Assembly: GCF_018141405.1 (NCBI RefSeq)
Contig: NZ_CP058648.1
Location: forward strand, 2,568,502-2,632,501
Source of the DNA: Serpentinicella alkaliphila
GTDB lineage: Bacteria > Bacillota > Clostridia > Peptostreptococcales > Natronincolaceae
DNA length: 64,000 nt
Direction of reading: 5' to 3'
The position numbers were made by a program, and so were the translations under genes. The stretch's first letter is position 1; every line of letters starts with the position of its first letter. The notes under the pieces were generated by a model. That model was not told where the DNA came from. It made no database searches and was given only the letters and a program-made list of their open reading frames with translations. Below, in pieces: positions 55,071 through 62,165 of the stretch.

Positions 55071-55886
55071 TCACAATATTTCATTAATTATTTTTTCTCT
55101 CAAGTTTTCATAGAACTTTTCATTCAGTTTAATCTTTGTCTTGGTTTTTGCAGATAATATTATAGCGCCATTCGGACAATGATGTACACATTTAAAGCAA
55201 AATTCACATTTTCTACCTTCATATTGAGGAAATTCTCCGTATGTATCCCAACAATTTCGGATACAAATATCAGCACACTTTTTGCAATGCACACAATTTT
55301 CTTTTAAGATTTTCAATTTGTGCCTATAAGCCTTACCACAGACTTTATTAGGGTAGTTTAATATTTCATACAATTTAAACGAAGGACATTGAGCTATACA
55401 AGTATCAGTATTAATTATCTGCTCTATTTTTTTTATATCTGACTTTATTTTATAGGCTATATTTTTTTCATAGTTAAACATAAAATATATTGGTGGCAGA
55501 AGTAACACTCCATCGGTAGCAGGTGCTCTATACACTGAAAATCCGTTTATACTTATATTTTTTGGTGAACATTCTTTTATAAATTCCCTTAATGCATTTC
55601 CTGAAAATAAACCACATGTAGTAAACACAAAAGCTTTCTTAGGCTTATCAAACACTGGTATATTTTTTATAAATTCCTTCATAGAAGTTGAAGGACTACA
55701 GTGATATGTAGGAAAAGCAAATATAATAAAATTATAATCATGTAGTTTATTATACTCATACTCAAAGCTAATAGTACTTATATCAATAGAATATAAATGT
55801 AACATTTTGTAATATATTTCTGCTATTGTTTTTGTACTACCAGCTCCAGAATGATATAAAATTAAAATTTTGTGCTTATATTCCAA
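55071..55886 (-). CDS. EFR1-family flavodoxin/ferredoxin fusion
   Basis: The product has 271 aa. The flavodoxin-like domain (residues 1-165) has the FMN loop 'YHSGAGSTKTIAEIYY' (core GAGSTKTIA) and 'FIIFAFPTYHCSPS'. Residues ~175-255 are a 2[4Fe-4S] ferredoxin domain with two CxxCxxCxxxC sets ('NCVHCKKCADICIRNC' and 'CEFCFKCVHHCPNGAI'). It matches the EFR1-type electron-transfer proteins of Clostridia. RBS GGAGAGAATTG lies before ATG. It probably moves electrons between flavin and Fe-S partners. Confidence 0.85.
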   Translation of the reverse strand: MEYKHKILILYHSGAGSTKTIAEIYYKMLHLYSIDISTISFEYEYNKLHDYNFIIFAFPTYHCSPSTSMKEFIKNIPVFDKPKKAFVFTTCGLFSGNALREFIKECSPKNISINGFSVYRAPATDGVLLLPPIYFMFNYEKNIAYKIKSDIKKIEQIINTDTCIAQCPSFKLYEILNYPNKVCGKAYRHKLKILKENCVHCKKCADICIRNCWDTYGEFPQYEGRKCEFCFKCVHHCPNGAIILSAKTKTKIKLNEKFYENLREKIINEIL

Positions 55887-56025
55887 GGCAATTCTCTCCT
55901 TTGGACTTGTCTGGACAAATCTCTTAATAAATATAGTGGTGTCCCAAAATGCTTATACTAAATTCATAATATTAAGCTAATGTCCAACACCTGTGACATT
56001 TTAATCGTTATCTCACGTAATTACT

Positions 56026-56049
56026 TAAATGCAAAACCATTGTTATAAG
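56026..56049 (+). repeat. attC-like site, 3' remnant (copy 3)
   Basis: AATGCAAAACCATTGTTATAA resembles the right end of intact copies (ATGCAAATGCATTGTTAGGC), and CCAACACC upstream resembles CAGCACC. The left part is missing. Similarity alone; weak. Confidence 0.35.
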
Positions 56050-56126
56050 AAGTGGGCGTCCCGTTATTCAGAGGCGATAGGACATCGCCCCCCTTTAAAT
56101 CAAATTCATACTGCACAATAAAAGAT

Positions 56127-56377
56127 TACACGAATATATTTTGATTATCTCTTCTTAATTCAAACTTATTAATCTTTGTATCTTCCTCAAAGTTTACAGA
56201 AACCTTATCTGGATCCGTGGTAATTTGAGATATTATTTTGTGTATGAATTTAATAAATATAATCCTCTAAATAGAGAACCTACTATAATACCAAAAGCAA
56301 TTATACCACCAAAATATGCCCATAAAAAGTAAAAAATAACCTAATACAGTAGATAAAACAATTAATATTATATTCAA
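56127..56377 (-). pseudogene. Frameshifted small membrane protein and a short coding remnant
   Basis: On the minus strand a TTG (56377) after AGGGGGGG opens 'MNIILIVLSTVLGYFLLF'. One base later the frame must shift to continue 'YFGGIIAFGIIVGSLFRG' and end at 56233. Below that, another frame reads 'ISQITTDPDKVSVNFEED' to a stop at ~56127. These are remnants of one or two small genes of unknown role. Confidence 0.4.
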
Positions 56378-56621
56378 GTAATTCCCCCCCTAATATAGTG
56401 ATGGCATAGTCATTAGTTAACTACTAGTTAATTCTTTACTTTTATTTAGTAACAGAAGAAGATATTAAACTTTACTAAAACATATATTTAGCATATCTGA
56501 AGATTCCAGTTGACAATCAAAGGTTTAAATGTTTGATGCACCAGTATCTATATTTACCCTCGAGAAAACACATTGTTAGATGATGGACAAAAAGAGCCAT
56601 CACCTAGTAATAACTCCCCCT

Positions 56622-56952
56622 CACGTTTCTTCTATTAAGTTTTGAATTAAAATATGTATTCTACGTAGTTCTTTTCGAACCACATTCCATACAATATCTA
56701 AGTCAACTCCAAATAATCATGTATCAATACATCTCTTAGTCCTGCCATCTCTTTCCAAGGGATATCATACTCTTTTAGTCTCAATTCTTTTGAAATTCTT
56801 TTTGTTGCTTCCCCTATAATTTCTAAATTTCTAATTACAGCATCTTGGATCAGCTTTGACCTAAAAAATTCAGATTCTCCTTGTTCTATATATTATTCAA
56901 TACTTCGGATAGAATCAATGATATGAATTAAATATATTTTATCATCTTTCAT
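56622..56952 (-). pseudogene. hepT: HepT-like HEPN toxin, disrupted
   Basis: The frame starts ATG 56952, overlapping the mntA stop (ATGA). It contains 'RNLEIIGEATKRISKEL' and the HEPN ribonuclease motif in 'GLRDVLIHDY' (Rx4-6H). It is broken by an in-frame TAA after 'SIRSIE' and by a 1-nt loss (TATTTGG for TATTTTGG) before 'DLDIVWNVVRKELRRI'. HepT cleaves RNA unless AMPylated by MntA. Dead copy. Confidence 0.8.
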
Positions 56953-57239
56953 ATCTCCACCGCCTCAGTCATTACTTGCTTTTTAATCAGAGGATGTAAT
57001 GATTTCTTTGTAACTACATCTACTTCTTTATCTTATAACGATTCTAAATCATGTTTTAATCTAATTAAATCAAACAAAGTTCTCCCGTCTTCAAACTCAA
57101 CTAAAAAATCAATATCACTTTTATCATTATTTTGTTTCCTAACAACTGAACCAAATAGGCTTATTTTAACTACACCATTTAATTCTGCAACTTTTAGTAT
57201 CTCACTTCGCTTTTCATTTAATAAGTCGATTGATTTCAT
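56949..57239 (-). pseudogene. mntA: MntA-like nucleotidyltransferase antitoxin, disrupted
   Basis: The frame starts ATG 57239 after AGAAGAGGTG. The nucleotidyltransferase motif is complete: 'LFGSVVRKQN' and 'SDIDFLVEF' (GSxxRxxxxSDxD). After 'RLKHDLESL' a TAA interrupts, then the same frame goes on 'KEVDVVTKKSLHPLIKKQ' to its natural TGA overlapping hepT. MntA AMPylates and silences HepT. One stop codon only, so it is a fairly fresh loss. Confidence 0.8.
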
Positions 57240-57304
57240 TAGATTCACCTCTTCTTTATTATACAGTTTTTTACATATCCTCACAACACTTATTACTATA
57301 ACAA

Positions 57305-57400
57305 AGTTTGATAGTCTGTCATCGTCACGGTAGACGCGCCAGTTACCCGACGCATCCCGCACAGATCCCGGTGTGCGGAACTACCGCACCGGGCTCTTCA
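57305..57400 (-). repeat. Possible 3' end (domain V/VI) of a group II intron
   Basis: The minus strand reads GAGCCCGGTGCGG, TAGT, CCGCACACCGGGATC, a bulged hairpin of domain-V type (an AGC near its 5' base, 'GCAC' bulge side). It is followed by a second stem GCGTCGGG/CTGGCGCGTC and CTACCGTGAC, as in domain VI and the 3' splice site. It is far more GC-rich than its surroundings. No reverse transcriptase gene is next to it. Confidence 0.4.
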
Positions 57401-57409
57401 TGTAAATGT

Positions 57410-57802
57410 CATAATAGAAATGTAGGAAAGTGGCAAAACGAAAATGTAGGAAAACAGACAAAAAATTGATATACTTTTTCAGACTAATCATCTGGGGGAG
57501 ATATCATGAGAAAAGACGTATTAAAAGAAATTGAAAGGCTAAAAGTTATGGACATTAAAATAAATTTTGCTGAACTAGGTAGAAAGATGAATTGTGATCC
57601 TAGAACTGCTAAGAAATATTATCTAGGTGAAACAATAAAGGATAGAAAAAAAGTAATTAAAGGATCTATTTTAACTGAGTATAAATCAGTCATAGAAGAT
57701 AAATTAGATAATTGTTCTGCAACAGCAACTGGTATATATGAATTCATTAAAAGCGACCTTAAGTATTTAAGAAACCATAAATTCATTTTTATTTTAACAT
57801 GA
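57410..57802 (+). mobile_element. IS21-family fragment (left end and IstA N-terminus)
   Basis: The direct repeats GAAATGTAGGAAA and AAAATGTAGGAAAA at 57419-57453 look like the multiple transposase-binding repeats of an IS21 end. The frame at 57506 follows GGGGGAG. It encodes the IstA helix-turn-helix region ('FAELGRKMNCDPRTAKKYY') and 'TGIYEFIK', then runs into unrelated sequence and stops at 57802. The DDE core and istB are missing. Confidence 0.7.
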
Positions 57803-57857
57803 CTTATTTACTAGGTTTTGTTATAATATACTTATTAAGATATGAAAGGCTGATTTT

Positions 57858-58103
57858 ATGGAAAATATTGAAGAGTTACTGCAACAAATATTAAATAATC
57901 AAAATGACTTGAAGCAAGATTTATCAGACATAAAATCAAAACTTAATTCAGTAGTTGAACAGACCTCAGACTTAACTGAATTTAAAACTCATACAAATCA
58001 GAATTTCAATGATATTAAGGATACTCTTAAATTCCTACTTCATAAAGAAATAGAAACTGAAAGAGAAATATTTAAATTAAAACAAATAAAAGAAATTAAG
58101 TGA
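57858..58103 (+). CDS. Small coiled-coil protein
   Basis: The product has 81 aa. Almost the whole length is a heptad-like coiled coil ('LLQQILNNQNDLKQDLSDIK', 'LNSVVEQTSDLTEF', 'ETEREIFKLKQIK'). Such short proteins are common cassette or phage-type genes with no known function. ATG 57858 is preceded by GAAAGGCTG. A perfect terminator follows 11 nt after the stop. Confidence 0.65.
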   Translation: MENIEELLQQILNNQNDLKQDLSDIKSKLNSVVEQTSDLTEFKTHTNQNFNDIKDTLKFLLHKEIETEREIFKLKQIKEIK

Positions 58104-58113
58104 TATCAATTTG

Positions 58114-58136
58114 AGCTGAATACAGCTCATTTTTTA
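58114..58136 (+). terminator. Rho-independent terminator
   Basis: GAGCTG, AATA, CAGCTC followed by ATTTTTT, just after the coiled-coil gene. Confidence 0.85.
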
Positions 58137-58171
58137 CTTCATATTGTTTAAAACTATTCCCACCTTTGAAT

Positions 58172-58329
58172 GAGGCTACTGAAAAAGTAACTTTTTAAAT
58201 TTTTATAGTGTTTTTTGGTAGTCAAATATGTATATAATGATGAAAAAAGAGCCTTAGAAGCGATTCTAAGAGCTCTGTTTTTTTGCATTCATTTTATAAA
58301 TTTTATTTAGGCACTTTTTCAGTGGCCTC
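58172..58329. mobile_element. 158-bp MITE with terminal inverted repeats and 9-bp target duplication
   Basis: Ends GAGGCTACTGAAAAAGT and (read inward from the right) GAGGCCACTGAAAAAGT differ at one position. Direct repeats CCTTTGAAT flank both sides (58163-58171 and 58330-58338). Inside is a hairpin (AGAGCCTTAGAA, GCGA, TTCTAAGAGCTCT) with a T-run. No coding capacity; it must be moved by a transposase from elsewhere. Confidence 0.85.
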
Positions 58330-58391
58330 CCTTTGAATAGGTCTTTTCTTCTGTTTGCAACAATGTATACAATACTACATTTCAGGCTGTC

Positions 58392-58539
58392 GGCTAACGG
58401 TCCGTGTTTGCGACGTCCCTGAACCGGACCCACTTGACCATGCCCCTAGGCGGAGCTTCGCTCCCGGTGAAGGGATGTGGTGCTCTGACCGTTCCATAAA
58501 AGCGTGTTTCCAGCACCTATCGCAAATACATTGTTAGCC
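58392..58539 (+). repeat. attC-like site, complete (copy 4)
   Basis: It has 148 bp. Left box GGCTAAC (58392-58398), right box GTTAGCC (58533-58539), perfectly complementary. Inner boxes TGTTTGCGA and TCGCAAATACA pair with one unpaired T. The middle has CGGAGCTTCGCTCCCGGTG, TGTGGTGCTCTGACC and CCAGCACC. Confidence 0.75.
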
Positions 58540-58634
58540 GAATATAATCTAAATCAAAATGCCCTATTAACAATTTGCTATTTGAAATTATAACATATAT
58601 GGATATTATTTATATATAAACAGAGGTGCTTAAA

Positions 58635-58799
58635 TTGTATGAAGTAGAGTACTATGGTGAAAATAATAAATATCCTGTCATAGAATTTATTTCTTCTAAA
58701 TCACCTAATGAACAAGCAAAATATTAAGAGAAATAGATTTATTTGTTTTTAACTAAGGTTGCACATGCTCTTGGAAAAGAGCTTCATATTAACTTTCAT
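58635..58799 (+). pseudogene. HigB-like (phage Gp49-type) toxin, internally deleted
   Basis: A TTG after AGAGGTG opens 'LYEVEYYGENNKYPVIEF', the N-terminus of the Gp49/HigB toxin family, to 'SPNEQAK' and TAA. A shifted frame gives 'LREIDLF' and then 'FLTKVAHALGKELHI', which resembles the family's C-terminus (FxKK). The middle ~50 residues are missing. It starts right after the attC-like site copy 4, as a cassette gene would. Confidence 0.6.
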
Positions 58800-58804
58800 T
58801 AGAT

Positions 58805-58829
58805 AACAGTGGTTACCCCCACTGTTTTT
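58805..58829 (+). terminator. Rho-independent terminator
   Basis: AACAGTGG and CCACTGTT arms followed by TTTTT, directly after the toxin remnant. Confidence 0.8.
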
Positions 58830-58862
58830 CTATGGATTATTTCGGCTAACTACTAGTATTCC

Positions 58863-59286
58863 CGATGTCCTCCGGTTACTTTAACCTCACTTACTCTTAA
58901 TCCTGCCGAATATACTAAGCATAGTATAGCCTTATGCTTATGATTATCCACTACATTAGTATCTTCCCTACTTCTTCTTGACTTAGGATGTTGGGGAGTT
59001 TCTTCTCCTTTTTAACCCTAGATATAGATATATTAATATCATATCTATTGAGCATGAATTTAATAGCACTTATGGCTGTATTAACATAGGATGCAGACAA
59101 CCCCCTATCTTCTAATAGATATAGTAGATACTCATGTACATCTTCACTAGTAATCACCCTAATATCTTCTTTGCAATAGTCCATAAACTGTTTAATATGG
59201 GATACATAAGTATCAACAGTATTAGCACTGTATCCCTTTAGCTTTAATGCCTTTTCTAGTTGTAGGCAAATTGTTTGGTTCTTCAT
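58863..59286 (-). pseudogene. Truncated tyrosine recombinase (integrase-like)
   Basis: ATG 59286 follows AAAGGAGG. The frame gives an N-terminal SAM-like core-binding domain ('LKLKGYSANTVDTYVSHI', 'YLLYLLEDRGLSASYVN') and the linker 'KKLPNILSQEEVGKIL'. A 1-nt shift at ~58951 then leads to 'HKAILCLVYSAGLRVSEV', which contains the first catalytic Arg. The sequence stops there, so the HxxR box and Tyr are lost. A GGCTAAC box (58854-58860) lies at the truncation point. It could be the relic of an integron-type integrase, or of a Xer-like phage/IS integrase. Confidence 0.7.
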
Positions 59287-59700
59287 CTAATCATCCTCCT
59301 TTGTATTTTAAGCATTAAAATAAGCCCTACACCTAAGGCATAGAGCTTATCATATATATAACTATTAAATTAGGTACCTGGGCCATTAAACTACAACACC
59401 ACCTCATATAGTTTTAGGTGGTACTGAGGGGAAATCTGTACAGTTTTATCACAAACAACCGCCCCTACATTTAATTGATATTCCAACATCCAATACACTA
59501 TTATCCCTATAGTAGTCACAATATTATTAAATCAATAGGTATATTAATGGTACTATTGCAGTAACTGTACCAGCTACAGATAACAGATACAGTATCCTCT
59601 GTCTTACGTCAATTGATACTGTATCTATATTTGTAGTAATAATATGTATATAATATACTATTGTATATATAGAAGAAACACGTCAAAAACATACGTCTAC
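59287..59700. other. Non-coding stretch with hairpins
   Basis: No gene is seen. Two hairpins occur: ACCACCT/AGGTGGT at ~59397-59432, and perfect 12-bp arms AGATACAGTATC (59585-59596) and GATACTGTATCT (59615-59626). Neither has a T-run. The latter lies downstream of the minus-strand small genes at 59704-60219. Confidence 0.4.
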
Positions 59701-59703
59701 ACT

Positions 59704-60015
59704 TTATCCCTTAGCTACTTTTATAAGTTTATTAATAACAACCATATTAATATCCTGTCCTAAACTTGCAAGTAACAACCTTTTGCTTTGTGGTATCTTC
59801 TCTATACTCTTTTGTATTTTCTCTCTAACATTAACAACAATTATTCCTAGTACTTCACTATCAGCACCTTCTATGTCATCACTATCTATACTACATAGGT
59901 ACTGGTTAACTTCTTTTATTGACTTTCCATTCTTTCTTTTACTATGGACTAGGTATAGTTGGTATTTGTTCTTGGTTTTCTTATGCCCTATATACATTTC
60001 ATTAACTCCCAACAT
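59704..60015 (-). CDS. Hypothetical basic protein
   Basis: The product is 97-103 aa. It is rich in Lys, Val and Ile; I do not recognise a family. The start at 59997 (MYIGHKKTKN) fits GGGAG 10 nt upstream. ATG 60015 is also possible. It is cotranscribed with the small membrane protein gene just upstream (21-nt gap). It could belong to a mobile or cassette module. Confidence 0.5.
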   Translation of the reverse strand: MLGVNEMYIGHKKTKNKYQLYLVHSKRKNGKSIKEVNQYLCSIDSDDIEGADSEVLGIIVVNVREKIQKSIEKIPQSKRLLLASLGQDINMVVINKLIKVAKG

Positions 60016-60036
60016 TACTTGTTCTAATTTACATAG

Positions 60037-60219
60037 CTAGTACTCCTTACGTGATAATTCTTCTCTCTCTTTCTTTCTCTTATATGCCTCATATCTCTCT
60101 TGTGCTTCCACTTCTTCTGTATGTTCATCTCCCATCTGTCTTAAATATGCAAATACCATAAGTACAATTCCTAAAGGTGGATTGATAAATAGTAATATCA
60201 ACCCTATCATCATTAGCAT
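60037..60219 (-). CDS. Small membrane protein with charged tail
   Basis: The product has 60 aa. Residues 1-26 are a hydrophobic helix (LILLFINPPLGIVLMVFAYL). The rest is a highly charged helix (EEVEAQERYEAYKRKKERE). Start ATG 60219 follows AGAGGGG. No family known. It is paired with the next small gene. Confidence 0.5.
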   Translation of the reverse strand: MLMMIGLILLFINPPLGIVLMVFAYLRQMGDEHTEEVEAQERYEAYKRKKEREELSRKEY

Positions 60220-60254
60220 ATTTTTACCCCTCTACTTATGTTTATTTCACATAA

Positions 60255-60370
60255 CAGTGACGCCGGTTCCCGAAGTGTCCGAAGGACATTTGGGCATTGG
60301 CCGGGCACCGGCCGATAGGCTACGTGGCGCTTAGCGCTACGAGCCGTGCCCTCGGGAACCTGCGTCACTG
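60255..60370. repeat. GC-rich structured palindrome (attC/VCR-like, different sequence type)
   Basis: Outer arms CAGTGACGC-C-GGTTCCCGA (60255-60273) and TCGGGAACC-T-GCGTCACTG (60352-60370) pair over 18 bp with one mismatch. Between them are further stems: TGTCC/GGACA, GGCCGG/CCGGCC, GTGGCGC/GCGCTAC. It is very GC-rich for this genome. Read on the minus strand it ends GTTATGT, similar to GTTRRRY. Confidence 0.55.
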
Positions 60371-60403
60371 ATAGGTGGGCATGGCGCGCAAGTGACATGT
60401 CCC

Positions 60404-60549
60404 GCCTATCGTCCCGCATTTGCAACGCCTTCGAACTGGACCCTAAAGGAATACCCCCTAGCGGAGCTTCGCTCCCAGTGAGAAGGTGTGGTGCTGACCT
60501 CTCCCTTGACACGTGCTTCCAGCACCTTTATGCAAATGTTTTGTTAGAT
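60404..60549 (+). repeat. attC-like site, nearly complete (copy 6)
   Basis: It has 146 bp. Left box GCCTATC (60404-60410; A-to-T change in AAC), right box GTTAGAT (60543-60549). Inner boxes CATTTGCA and TGCAAATG pair perfectly. The middle keeps GCCTTCGAACTGGACCC, GCGGAGCTTCGCTCC, GTGTGGTGCTGACC and CCAGCACC. Confidence 0.7.
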
Positions 60550-60651
60550 GCTGTTGATACTTCTTTTGTATTACTCAAGATTGAATCTGTGCTATAATGT
60601 ATGTATAGATAAGTGTTTCTTCGGCTAAATTTATAAAAAGGAGTTGTTAAA

Positions 60652-60888
60652 ATGGCTTTATCTAAAAATGATTTAAACGAATTAGTTCAGAAATTATCTG
60701 ATAAAGATATTCCATTGGTTGCTGACTTTCTTAAACGATTAATATCACATCCTCAAGATTCTAACATTCCTTATGATGATGAATCGTTAACTGATGATGA
60801 TTTAAGAGCTATTGAAGCCTCAAAAACTGAATTCCAACAAGGTAAAACTATAAGACTTAAGGATATTGAAAATGATTTACGAAATTGA
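60652..60888 (+). CDS. RelB/ParD-like antitoxin
   Basis: The product has 78 aa. The helical N-terminus (MALSKNDLNELVQKLSD) is followed by the acidic 'PYDDESLTDDDLRAIEAS' and a tail with 'GKTIRLKDIENDL', typical of antitoxins of RelE/ParE toxins. The overlapping downstream toxin supports this. It has AAGGAG 7 nt before the ATG and a TATAAT box at 60593-60598, inside the segment bounded by two attC-like sites. Intact. Confidence 0.75.
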   Translation: MALSKNDLNELVQKLSDKDIPLVADFLKRLISHPQDSNIPYDDESLTDDDLRAIEASKTEFQQGKTIRLKDIENDLRN

Positions 60889-61135
60889 GTTGAGTAAAGA
60901 ATCATATAAATATCTTTTAAAAATAGATAAGCCCACTCGAATCAGAATACTTGATGGTCTCAATATTCTAGTACAGAATCCAAGGAATTCAGAATTAGAT
61001 ATAAAAAAGTTTCAAGGAAAAACCAATCTATATCGATTACGCATAGGTATTTATCGTGTTCTTTACAGCATTCATGGCGATATATTAGTTATCAATGTTA
61101 TTAAAATTGGTCCTAGAGGTGACGTTTACAAATAA
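60872..61135 (+). CDS. RelE/ParE-family toxin
   Basis: The product is 87 aa. The fold is clear: 'YEIELSKESYKYLLKIDKP' (recognised by LSKESYKYL), 'IKKFQGKTNLYRLRIGIYRV' (core YRLRIGIYRVLY) and the end 'VIKIGPRGDVYK'. This matches the RelE group with the 'RxGxYR' strand, ribosome-dependent mRNA cleavage being the usual role. The ATG at 60872 overlaps the antitoxin by 17 nt; an alternative TTG lies 6 nt upstream. The next attC-like site starts 45 nt after its stop. Confidence 0.85.
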   Translation: MIYEIELSKESYKYLLKIDKPTRIRILDGLNILVQNPRNSELDIKKFQGKTNLYRLRIGIYRVLYSIHGDILVINVIKIGPRGDVYK

Positions 61136-61180
61136 ATTGTAACTCACCTTTTTATTTTGATTTTTGTTCTTGTCAATGGA

Positions 61181-61330
61181 ATCTAACGGTCTCGCATTTG
61201 CAACGCCTTCGAACTGGACGGGAAATGAATCCCTATTAGCTGGTGCTTGCCACCCAGTGAGAAGAGTGTGTTGCCTGACCCTTCCATTTAAACGTGTTTC
61301 TTGCACCTTTATGCAAATGCATTGTTAGGC
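61181..61330 (+). repeat. attC-like site, complete (copy 7)
   Basis: It has 150 bp. Left box ATCTAAC (61181-61187, a full RYYYAAC match), right box GTTAGGC (61324-61330, full GTTRRRY match). Inner boxes CATTTGCA and TGCAAATG with unequal spacers (7 and 4 nt) between inner and outer boxes, like the unpaired central spacer. The middle keeps GCCTTCGAACTGGAC and CCCAGTGAGAAG. Confidence 0.8.
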
Positions 61331-61361
61331 GACGCAATTATACACCCTAAGCCAACGTTTT

Positions 61362-61979
61362 TTAATCCCTATTTTTAAGTATTACTATTTTCCACCTGTC
61401 TATTAGCTCTTGCATACATTTGACAAAGTAAATATTATATTCACGTTTTTTAGAACTTATCACTTGACTACCAACATCAAAATATCTACATTCCTTAGCC
61501 AGGTGTATGAACGATGAAGGTAACTTTTCTAAAAATTTAATATACGCCATCACACTGTGGCCATCTCCTTTATTGGGTCGATCACTCCAAATATCCTTTG
61601 TTCCCTGGCAGGAATATTGGGTATTTAATCCTAGGTTATTCAATTCAGCAATAACCTCACCTATCTCTTCATCAATAATATTAGGATCACGTCTTTCGAT
61701 ATAGTCGTGTTTGTAATCGAATTGATCACGATACTCAATATTGCTAGAAAACTTCCTAATAAAGTTCTTGTAGTGTTTTTCATCGAAATTTTTAATCAAA
61801 AAAAGTCTATAGTATTCTACAACTAGGCTGTTATATTCATTAACTATTCGAACTATACAAGTATAGCATCCTTCATCATTATCTGGATGAAAGTCATCAG
61901 AGTAAGCAAATAAAGTGAATACAGCCTTGTTACCGTTTTCAATTTTTCTACTAGTTTTCTCTTCAAATATTATTCCCAT
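61362..61979 (-). CDS. Hypothetical protein of a possible cassette
   Basis: The product is ~205 aa. I do not recognise a family. A middle block 'ELNNLGLNTQYSCQGTKD' and 'GHSVMAYIKF' has the look of the Cys-Gln-Gly motif proteins with small-domain alpha/beta fold, but I would not name it. ATG 61979 follows AAGGGGAT; TTG just upstream is unlikely. It lies between attC-like copy 7 and copy 8, on the opposite strand to the other cassette genes. Confidence 0.55.
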   Translation of the reverse strand: MGIIFEEKTSRKIENGNKAVFTLFAYSDDFHPDNDEGCYTCIVRIVNEYNSLVVEYYRLFLIKNFDEKHYKNFIRKFSSNIEYRDQFDYKHDYIERRDPNIIDEEIGEVIAELNNLGLNTQYSCQGTKDIWSDRPNKGDGHSVMAYIKFLEKLPSSFIHLAKECRYFDVGSQVISSKKREYNIYFVKCMQELIDRWKIVILKNRD

Positions 61980-62059
61980 CAAAATAATCCCCTTTTTGTA
62001 GAACTATTCAATAGATTGGTTAACCATAAGTTTATGCTTGACCTAATACAAAATGTGTC

Positions 62060-62165
62060 GCCTAACGTTCCGGCATTTGCGACGCCTTCGAACTGAATCC
62101 CATAAGAATATCCCTTAGTGGAGCTTAGCTCCCAGTGAGAAGTGTGTGGTGCTGAACCTACAATG
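62060..62165 (+). repeat. attC-like site, 5' part (copy 8)
   Basis: Left box GCCTAAC (62060-62066, full RYYYAAC match), then GCATTTGCGA, GCCTTCGAACTGAATCCC, GTGGAGCTTAGCTCC, GTGTGGTGCTGAACC. The right half with the GTTRRRY box is missing, so the array ends by truncation here. Confidence 0.7.

Noticed and set aside
60213-60597. Overlapping frames on both strands in the GC-rich stretch
   Set aside because: They lie over the palindromes and attC-like copy 6; open frames there result from GC content and symmetry.
53495-62165. Repeated palindromes considered as a CRISPR array or REP elements
   Set aside because: Copies are ~150 bp, lie 0.6-2 kb apart and enclose genes, unlike CRISPR. Their paired outer boxes with asymmetric inner spacers fit attC better than REP.
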